A DNA stretch of 44,316 nucleotides. It comes from CALREJ01 sp035547395 (GTDB taxonomy: Bacteria; Patescibacteriota; Gracilibacteria; Peribacterales; Peribacteraceae). The DNA is taken from contig DASZVA010000007.1 in NCBI GenBank assembly GCA_035547395.1, positions 1 through 44,316 of the forward strand, in the 5' to 3' direction. The position numbers were made by a program, and so were the translations under genes. Below the pieces are notes generated by a model. It had not been told where the DNA came from. It did not search any database and saw only the letters and a program-made list of their open reading frames with translations. Positions 26,324 through 31,786 of this stretch are shown here, piece after piece (the first letter of the stretch is position 1; every line of letters begins with the position of its first letter).

Positions 26324-27274
26324 TCATTCCTCTGCATCCTTTTTCCATTGGAACCATCCCACTGTCTCTTTGATTCCCTCTTCAAATGGTACCTTTGGCG
26401 CCCACCCGAGCGTGCGAATAGACGAGTTATCCAGACTGTAACGCCAGTCGTGGCCGGGGCGGTCCGGCACGAACGTGATGAGGCTGTCGGGCTTCTCAAG
26501 GATCTTCAAAACCGTGCGCGCGACGTCGATGTTCTCGCGTTCACTCCCCGCGCCGATCAGATAGATTTTCCCGTCTTCGCCTTTCATTCGCACGAGTTCG
26601 ATCGCATCCGTATGATCGGTCACATAGAGCCAGTCGCGCTTCTGTTTGCCCTGGCCATAGATTGGAATCGGCTGATTGGCGATGGCGCTGGTGATGATGA
26701 CCGGCAGCAGTTTGGTTCTGTCCTGATGCGGGCCGTAGTTATTCGTGCAGCGCGTGATGCGCACGTGGATGCCGTAGGTGCGCGCAGCCGCGAGCAGCAG
26801 CAGATCACCGGCGGCTTTCGTGGCGGCGTAGGGAGAGCTGGGTTTGAGCGCGGATGCGAGCGTGAACGACGGCTCGTCGTCTTCCAGATCGCCGTAGACT
26901 TCATCGGTGGAGACATGAACGAGCAGAAGCTCCGGATGTTTCTTGCAGAGTTCGATGAGCGACTGCACGCCCAGGATGTTACTGTGCAGAAACGGCACGG
27001 CATTTTGAATGCTGCGGTCGACGTGTGTCTCGGCGGCGAAGTTCACGACGGTATCGATGGCATATTCGGTAACGAGTCTTTCGAGGAGCGGCAGATCGGC
27101 GATATCCCCTTCCACAAAAACGATCCTGTCTTTCACCGGATCGAGCAGACTCTTGTCCGCTGCGTACGTCAGTGCATCCAGCACAACGACGCGATCGTCG
27201 GGATACTGCGCAGCATGCCGGAGGACGAAGTGGGAGCCGATGAAGCCGGCGCCGCCGGTGACAAGGAGATTCAT
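26324..27274 (-). CDS. rfbB: dTDP-glucose 4,6-dehydratase
   Basis: 316-residue extended SDR that converts dTDP-glucose to dTDP-4-keto-6-deoxyglucose. It shows GGAGFIGSH at 7-15, the catalytic triad segment TDEVYG at 123-128, Y149/K153, and the family signatures AAETHVDRSI and TNNYGPHQ. RmlB proteins are usually 340-360 residues, so this is a slightly compact form. The ATG at 27274 lies six bases after a TATCAT box. It diverges from rfbA across a 51 bp spacer filled by hexamer repeats, so the two genes for consecutive steps share a regulatory region. Confidence 0.95.
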   Translation of the reverse strand: MNLLVTGGAGFIGSHFVLRHAAQYPDDRVVVLDALTYAADKSLLDPVKDRIVFVEGDIADLPLLERLVTEYAIDTVVNFAAETHVDRSIQNAVPFLHSNILGVQSLIELCKKHPELLLVHVSTDEVYGDLEDDEPSFTLASALKPSSPYAATKAAGDLLLLAAARTYGIHVRITRCTNNYGPHQDRTKLLPVIITSAIANQPIPIYGQGKQKRDWLYVTDHTDAIELVRMKGEDGKIYLIGAGSERENIDVARTVLKILEKPDSLITFVPDRPGHDWRYSLDNSSIRTLGWAPKVPFEEGIKETVGWFQWKKDAEE

Positions 27275-27325
27275 GGAATGATGATACCCTAGCCCTAATC
27301 CTAGCCCTAGCCCTATACTCATCCT
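27275..27325. promoter_or_regulatory. Divergent leaderless promoters for rfbB and rfbA flanking a hexamer-repeat tract
   Basis: Minus strand: TATCAT (27281-27286), six bases, ATG of rfbB. Plus strand: TATACT (27314-27319), six bases, ATG of rfbA. Between the two -10 boxes lie 27 bases of CCCTAG/CCCTAA-type hexamers. With a 17 bp spacer the rfbA -35 position reads AGCCCT, the same hexamer found at the same place before the gene starting at 31695. Confidence 0.65.
27287..27313. repeat. CCCTAG/CCTAAT hexamer repeat tract
   Basis: Four and a half hexamer units of the form CCTAGC or CCTAAT between the two -10 boxes. The other strand has five G runs of two or three bases and could form a G-quadruplex. 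Related tracts lie at 31708-31786 and 36018-36050. Confidence 0.85.
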
Positions 27326-28039
27326 ATGAAAGGCATCCTCATTTGCGGCGGAACGGGATCGCGGCTGCGGCCGCTCACCGACATCACGAATAAAAGCCTG
27401 CTGCCGGTCTACGACCAGCCGCTGGTGTTCTATCCGCTGCAGACGCTTCTGAAGGCGGGCATCGCGGATATCATCGTGATCACGGGACCCGAGCATATCG
27501 ATCAGATGACGGGATTTCTGGGATCGGGCGCCAGATTTGATGCCCAGCTCGCCTACAAAGTGCAGGACAAGCCGGGCGGCATTGCGGAAGCACTGGGGCT
27601 CGCCGAGGAATTCGCCGACGGCGACAACGTCTGCGCGATCCTCGGTGACAACGTGTTCTTCGACGATCTCTCGCAGGTCATCCGGGATTTTCGCACCGGC
27701 GGCCACATCTTCGTGAAGCACGTCCCGGATCCCGAGCGCTTCGGCGTCGCGGAGATCGACGGCGGCAGAGTGATCTCCGTCGAAGAAAAACCGCAGCAAC
27801 CGAAAAGCGACCTCGCGATCACGGGCTGCTACCTGTACGACAACCGCTGCTTCGATATCATCCGCGGGCTTTCGCCGTCAGCGCGTGGCGAATATGAAAT
27901 CACCGACGTCAGCCGCGGATATTTGAATATGGGGGAGCTCAATGCGTCCCTGCTCGTGGAACCGTGGATCGATGCCGGCACGTTCGAGAGTTTGTTTGAG
28001 GCGGCGAAATTGGTAAGGGAACGAAAATCACGTATATAA
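27326..28039 (+). CDS. rfbA: Glucose-1-phosphate thymidylyltransferase (short form)
   Basis: 237-residue nucleotidyltransferase that makes dTDP-glucose from dTTP and glucose-1-phosphate. GGTGSRLRPLT at 8-18 is the pyrophosphorylase signature, LPVYDQPLVFYPL follows, ILGDNVFFDD carries a catalytic metal Asp, and VEEKPQQPKS and EITDVSRGYL are family motifs. Bacterial RmlA is about 290 residues; this protein lacks the C-terminal extension used for tetramer regulation, as many archaeal and CPR copies do. A TATACT box ends six bases before the ATG. Together with rfbB it supplies the dTDP-6-deoxy-4-keto sugar precursor; rfbC and rfbD are not in this window. Confidence 0.95.
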   Translation: MKGILICGGTGSRLRPLTDITNKSLLPVYDQPLVFYPLQTLLKAGIADIIVITGPEHIDQMTGFLGSGARFDAQLAYKVQDKPGGIAEALGLAEEFADGDNVCAILGDNVFFDDLSQVIRDFRTGGHIFVKHVPDPERFGVAEIDGGRVISVEEKPQQPKSDLAITGCYLYDNRCFDIIRGLSPSARGEYEITDVSRGYLNMGELNASLLVEPWIDAGTFESLFEAAKLVRERKSRI

Positions 28040-28044
28040 CATCA

Positions 28045-28096
28045 GCGCGCGTTTTCTACGCGCGTTCAGACCGGCATCGCAGGTAGAAAACCTGCG
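28045..28096. terminator. Two hairpins between convergent genes
   Basis: Hairpin one has arms CGCGCG (28046-28051 and 28059-28064) around a seven-base loop. Hairpin two has 7 bp arms CGCAGGT/ACCTGCG (28078-28096) around AGAAA. They sit between the end of rfbA and the end of the minus-strand GT4 gene and may act as a two-way terminator, though no long T tract follows. Confidence 0.5.
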
Positions 28097-28110
28097 CTAC
28101 CTGATATTAT

Positions 28111-29184
28111 TTATTGCTTCAAAACCTTCGCATACACCTCCCCGTACTGCTCCGCGACGTGCGACCAGTCGAAATCCTGAGCGCGCTTTTGACCTGCCTT
28201 CCCAAATTGCGTGCAGAGCTCATGATCTTTGAGGAGCCGGCGCATGGCGGTGGCCGCGGAGGTGCTGTCATTGGGCACCACTAGAATGCCCGTCACATCA
28301 TCCTGCACGACATCCGGAATCCCGCCGACATTCGTCGCGATCACGGCGCAGCCGGCGGCTGCAGCCTCGATGAAGACATTGCCGAGCGCTTCGCTCTTCG
28401 AGAGCCCGCAGAAGATCTCCGCCTGCGCGTACTCCTTGTACACGGACATCGGCGGCAGGTATCCGCGGAAGACGATGCGGTTGGATGCGACGAGATCGGC
28501 ATGTCGGCCTTCGAGATTTTTCCGGAGCGATCCGTCGCCGACGACGTGCAGCACGACATCCGGGAACTCATGGACGACGGACGCGAATGCATCGAGCAGC
28601 ACCGCGACTCCCTTCATCGGTTCCAGTCGGCCGACGTAGAGAACGCGCGGCTCGCTGCGCTTTTCGCGGATGGCGGTTTCGTGGATCTCCTGCACATGCA
28701 CGCCGTTGGGGATCAAGACCGCATCGCCCCGCCCGAATGATCGGGCACGCGCGAGCAGCACCGAACTGATGACCGTGATCACGTGTGCGCGCTTGTGCAT
28801 CCATGCGACGAAGAGCGACGTGTTCGTGCTCTGACAGGTCAGGATGCGCTTGGCTTTGGGGACCGTCCATGTGCAGAACGCGAGTGCGAGACCGGCGAAG
28901 GATTCCAGCACCGCGTGAATGATTTTCGGTTTCAATTTCTTCGCGGCGAACGGCGCGAGGAACGGATAGAGCCACTTGTCGACCGGCTTTCCCCATCCGA
29001 TGCGTATCACGCGGATGCCCGAGGGCAGGTGATCTTCAACGGGCAAATCACGCCGGAGACGCGCGGTGATGATCGTGAAATCGTACGCATCTTTCAGGAG
29101 CGGCGGCACTTCCTCCACGCACGCCTCCGCGCCGCTTCGAAAGGGCGTAAGAAATGCGGAGAGGATGACAATACGAGGTTTCAT
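28111..29184 (-). CDS. Family 4 (group 1) glycosyltransferase
   Basis: 357-residue GT-B protein. MKPRIVILSAFLTPFRSGAE begins the N-terminal domain, VLYVGRLEPMKGVAVLLDAF and VVGDGSLRKNLEG mark the donor domain, and SKSEALGNVFIEAAAAGCAVIATNVGG carries the E(x7)E pair (with a conserved GGIPD after it). The ATG at 29184 follows a TACAAT box by ten bases; this box overlaps the inverted repeat at 29197-29249. Specificity unknown. Confidence 0.92.
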   Translation of the reverse strand: MKPRIVILSAFLTPFRSGAEACVEEVPPLLKDAYDFTIITARLRRDLPVEDHLPSGIRVIRIGWGKPVDKWLYPFLAPFAAKKLKPKIIHAVLESFAGLALAFCTWTVPKAKRILTCQSTNTSLFVAWMHKRAHVITVISSVLLARARSFGRGDAVLIPNGVHVQEIHETAIREKRSEPRVLYVGRLEPMKGVAVLLDAFASVVHEFPDVVLHVVGDGSLRKNLEGRHADLVASNRIVFRGYLPPMSVYKEYAQAEIFCGLSKSEALGNVFIEAAAAGCAVIATNVGGIPDVVQDDVTGILVVPNDSTSAATAMRRLLKDHELCTQFGKAGQKRAQDFDWSHVAEQYGEVYAKVLKQ

Positions 29185-29196
29185 GATCGTAAAAAT

Positions 29197-29249
29197 TGTA
29201 GGGGCTTTGCGTTGCAAAGCCCAGAGCATGACGTCGTCATGCCCCTACA
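29197..29249. repeat. Inverted repeat with TGTAGGGGC/GCCCCTACA ends
   Basis: The 9 bp ends TGTAGGGGC and GCCCCTACA enclose two further small palindromes (GGGCTTTGC/GCAAAGCCC and CATGACG/CGTCATG). This looks like a dispersed small repeat. Its right end supplies the last codons and the stop of the minus-strand GT4 gene at 29237, and its left end may supply the -10 box of the gene at 29184. Confidence 0.75.
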
Positions 29250-30397
29250 TTTTCCTGAAATAACTCCTGATATTTTTTGCCGATCACCTCCCAGCTGAAT
29301 TCTTTCTCGATGCGCTCCCGCGCACTGCGCCCCATGTCACGACGCTTGGCTGCATCCTGCAAAAGCCTGCGCAGATGAGACCGGAGCGCTTCACGGTCCC
29401 CCGGCGGAAAGAGCAATCCCGAAACGCCGTTTTGAATGAGGAAGGCGTTGCCGCCGACGTCGGATGCGATGCATGCGCAGCCGCTCGCCATCGCCTCCAT
29501 CAATGCATTACTCAGCCCCTCGCTGTAGCTCGGCAGCACGAAGATGTCGCTTGTGGAGAGGATCTCCGGGATGTCGCTCCTGAGTCCCGTGAACTGCACG
29601 TCGTTTCCGTACTCGGTCACGAGGTCATGATTGTCTTTATACCAACCGACGACCTGAACGGTGAGATCCGGGAATTCTTTTTTAAGCGGGACGGTCGCCG
29701 CGACGAAATCATCGACGCCCTTCACGGATTCCAATCGGCCGACGTAGGTGACGGTGATCGAGCGGCCAGCGGACAGCGAAGAGCGTTCAGTACTAATGGA
29801 ATTTTCATTTTTGTTGATCGCTGATCGCTGATCGCTATACGCTTTCACATCGATGCCGGTCGGGATGACCTGCGATTTCCCTGCGATGCCGAGTTTTTTC
29901 AAAATGTTATCGGGTTGCGGATGAAAGAAGACGATGCGCGTTGCAGCTTTGAGTACCATCCACCCGACGCTCCAGGCTCCGATCGTCATGAGAATCCCTG
30001 CGAGAGCGCTGCGCGGTTTCCACGTAATGCCCACAAGCGCGTCTGTGAGCAGCAGCGCCTTGATGCCGTGCAACCGAAGAGGGAGAAGCGCGAACGAACT
30101 CCAGAAGAGAACTTTATTCACGATCACCAGATCCGGCTGGATGTCCGCAATGACGCGGCGAACGTATCCGGCAAATCCGAAACTGATACCGAAGTTGAGC
30201 GGATCCTTCAGGAAAACATCTTTTCGGAAATGTACCGTGAGAGTGTCGCTCACCTTCTCGACTTTCGTGTCGGACCCCATACATACCACGACCACCTTGT
30301 AGCCAAGCCGCTGCCACAGCTCGGCGAGCTTATAGGAGCTCACCATCCATCGGTGCTCTTCCTTCCAGTAGGGGCTGATTAAAAGAATGGTTTTCAC
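29237..30397 (-). CDS. Family 4 (group 1) glycosyltransferase with repeat-derived linker
   Basis: About 386 residues from a GTG start at 30397, chosen because it begins the Rossmann strand (KTILLISPYW) and a TATGCT box ends six bases upstream; an ATG at 30424 would add nine unlikely residues. VTYVGRLESVKGVDDFV and VVGWYKDNHDLV mark the donor domain, and SYSEGLSNALMEAMASGCACIA holds E(x7)E. Between GIDVKAYS and the donor domain lies a polar stretch of about 30 residues encoded in part by three heptamers TGATCGC (29815-29835), so length change there would shift frame. The C-terminal residues NVGA are encoded by the inverted repeat at 29197-29249. Confidence 0.9.
   Translation of the reverse strand: MKTILLISPYWKEEHRWMVSSYKLAELWQRLGYKVVVVCMGSDTKVEKVSDTLTVHFRKDVFLKDPLNFGISFGFAGYVRRVIADIQPDLVIVNKVLFWSSFALLPLRLHGIKALLLTDALVGITWKPRSALAGILMTIGAWSVGWMVLKAATRIVFFHPQPDNILKKLGIAGKSQVIPTGIDVKAYSDQRSAINKNENSISTERSSLSAGRSITVTYVGRLESVKGVDDFVAATVPLKKEFPDLTVQVVGWYKDNHDLVTEYGNDVQFTGLRSDIPEILSTSDIFVLPSYSEGLSNALMEAMASGCACIASDVGGNAFLIQNGVSGLLFPPGDREALRSHLRRLLQDAAKRRDMGRSARERIEKEFSWEVIGKKYQELFQENVGA
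29815..29835. repeat. Three tandem TGATCGC heptamers inside a GT4 gene
   Basis: Three perfect 7 bp units in the coding region of the minus-strand transferase. Because the unit is not a multiple of three, gain or loss of one copy would frameshift the gene. Confidence 0.8.
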
Positions 30398-30409
30398 CCA
30401 GCCAGCATA
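30398..30409 (-). promoter_or_regulatory. -10 box before the GTG start of a GT4 gene
   Basis: On the minus strand TATGCT (30404-30409), six bases, then GTG at 30397. No -35 hexamer is evident. Confidence 0.4.
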
Positions 30410-30424
30410 TCTGAATCGATGCAC

Positions 30425-30657
30425 AACGTGCTATGGGCGGGAATCCGCACGCCACGGGGGGTGAAGGGGGGGGAGCTCTGTCCCATGCCGCTTGCGGCAT
30501 ATGACGAAGCGATGCGGATGCATCGCGAGGAAATCACAGAGCGCCCGCCCGAACGTACCGCGTTCGGTACGGGCGGGGGCGGCGGGGCTTTGGCGTGCGG
30601 CGGCGTTTTCTTTCTCCATTTCTTTGTCGCTGAAGACAAAGAAATGGAAACCGGATA
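30425..30657. other. Non-coding region rich in perfect hairpins
   Basis: No protein is recognisable in these 230 bp. Three strong palindromes follow each other: ATGCCGC-TT-GCGGCAT at 30485-30500, a GC-rich hairpin at about 30551-30587 whose inner arms are GTACCG/CGGTAC and outer arms CCCGCCC/GGGCGGG, and a perfect 13 bp stem at 30616-30647 with loop GCTGAA. G runs near 30456-30473 precede them. The last hairpin lies just after the stop of the DUF2304 gene but lacks a T tract. The region may end one transcript and start another, or hold small mobile repeats. Confidence 0.6.
30616..30647. repeat. Perfect 13 bp hairpin
   Basis: Arms CCATTTCTTTGTC and GACAAAGAAATGG enclose a six-base loop. It lies ten bases after the stop of the minus-strand DUF2304 gene and is the best candidate for a transcript-end structure there. 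Confidence 0.7.
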
Positions 30658-31020
30658 TCACTCTTTTTTCGCTTTGTCGTCCTTCTCCAATCCCGCCTCT
30701 CTCAGTGCCAGCGCCCGGATCATCCGCGTCTGGCGCTGTTCCATCTCCTCAATGCGGATGATGATGTAAAAGACGAGGAAGAAGAGAATCCCGAGTCCCG
30801 TAAAGATGACGGCATTCTCCTGACTCTTGATGCCGGTCGCGGCGGACAGATACCCGAGCGTCCCCGGAAAGAGCGCAACAAGCGCGATCCCGCCCCAAAA
30901 GAGCGTCCACAGGCACGCCTCCCAGATCGTTTTCTTCTGCCGCATCACCAGATTCCACGCATACACCATCGCCAGGATGGAGAGCAGCGGCACGATGATC
31001 TGATAGGGGGTGAGGTGCAT
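30658..31020 (-). CDS. DUF2304 family small membrane protein
   Basis: 120 residues with three hydrophobic segments (about 6-24, 35-57, 67-88) followed by a charged helix (IRIEEMEQRQTRMIRALALREAG) likely in the cytoplasm. This topology and the QIIVPLLSILAMVYAW start match DUF2304. Members of this family are often found next to DPM1-like GT2 genes, as here: the GT2 gene ends nine bases upstream of its ATG. A role as membrane partner or anchor for the soluble GT2 is a reasonable inference. A TAACAT box lies six bases before the ATG but overlaps the GT2 stop codon and may be chance. Confidence 0.85.
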   Translation of the reverse strand: MHLTPYQIIVPLLSILAMVYAWNLVMRQKKTIWEACLWTLFWGGIALVALFPGTLGYLSAATGIKSQENAVIFTGLGILFFLVFYIIIRIEEMEQRQTRMIRALALREAGLEKDDKAKKE

Positions 31021-31029
31021 GGGATGATG

Positions 31030-31695
31030 TTAGCGCAAAAATGACCGCAACAGTATTTTGAATGCCGTCCGCACGCCGTTGGCAAACGACTGCCCCTTGG
31101 CCAGCGTGTATTCGGAATAGATGACTTTCGTCGGGATCTCGCTGATTCTCCACCGATGCTGCGCGGCCTCGCGCACGATCTCGGTGCAGAATTCAAAGCC
31201 GCTCATGCGCAGATTTACGTCGCGCAGCGCCCGCGATCCGAACGCCTTGAAGCCGCACTGGCTGTCACTGACCCACAGCCCCGTCGCAAGGAACGACACG
31301 ATGTTGCCGATACCGTTGAAGACGCGGCGGATGAAGGGAATCTTATTACGGGTGCCAAACCGGTTGGCAAAGACGATGTCGGCTTTGTTGTCCTTGATCG
31401 GCGCGAGAAGCGCAGGAATATCCTCTGGCGCATGCTGCTCGTCGGCGTCGATCGTAATGATGCCGTCGGCACCCATGAGACGCGCGGCGTCGATGCCCGT
31501 CATGGTCGCCGCGCCCGCGCCGCCGTTGCTCATGTGCCGCACGACGAACGCCCCCGCTTCTTTCGCTTGTTTCCCCGTCTCATCTCCGGACCCGTCGTCC
31601 ACGACAATCACGCGGTCGACGTACTTTTGAACGGCACGGACAACCGATGCGATGCGCGTGGCTTCGTTATAAGCCGGTATGACGGCGATGAGCAT
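31030..31695 (-). CDS. Family 2 glycosyltransferase (DPM1/polyprenyl-phosphate sugar transferase-like)
   Basis: 221-residue soluble GT-A protein. It has AVIPAYNEATRIASVV, VIVVDDGSGDETG as the nucleotide loop, IITIDADEQHAPEDI as the DxD site, and SDSQCGFKAFGSRAL, the acceptor-loop signature of dolichol-phosphate mannosyltransferase-like proteins. It probably charges a polyprenyl phosphate with a sugar for the GT-C enzymes. Its ATG at 31695 lies six bases after a TATACT box preceded directly by hexamer repeats. The large GT-C-like gene is upstream and the DUF2304 gene downstream on the same strand. Confidence 0.93.
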   Translation of the reverse strand: MLIAVIPAYNEATRIASVVRAVQKYVDRVIVVDDGSGDETGKQAKEAGAFVVRHMSNGGAGAATMTGIDAARLMGADGIITIDADEQHAPEDIPALLAPIKDNKADIVFANRFGTRNKIPFIRRVFNGIGNIVSFLATGLWVSDSQCGFKAFGSRALRDVNLRMSGFEFCTEIVREAAQHRWRISEIPTKVIYSEYTLAKGQSFANGVRTAFKILLRSFLR

Positions 31696-31730
31696 AGGGT
31701 AAGTATAGGATTAGGATCAGGATTAGGGCT
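31696..31730 (-). promoter_or_regulatory. Leaderless promoter with hexamer-repeat spacer
   Basis: On the minus strand AGCCCT, 17 bases of CCTAAT/CCTGAT hexamers, TATACT (31702-31707), six bases, ATG at 31695. The -35 hexamer, the repeat register and the -10 box match the rfbA promoter at 27291-27325. Confidence 0.65.
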
Positions 31731-31786
31731 AGGGCGGGATTCAAATGATCATTTATTACCTAATCCTAATCCTATCCCCTAATCCT
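31708..31786. repeat. Inverted pair of hexamer-repeat tracts
   Basis: A G-rich tract of GGATTA/GGGCTA units (31708-31741) and a C-rich tract of CCTAAT units (31759-31786) face each other across a short AT spacer containing the palindrome AAATGATCATTT (31743-31754). They could form a long hairpin. The second tract runs into the stop codon of the 956-residue gene. Confidence 0.85.

Noticed and set aside
27287..27313. True telomere or chromosome end
   Set aside because: The hexamers are only a few units long, occur at three internal intergenic sites and sit between genes, so a linear end is unlikely.
30419..30769. 116-codon plus-strand frame across the hairpin region
   Set aside because: It runs through palindromes and then antisense to the DUF2304 gene; there is no recognisable domain.
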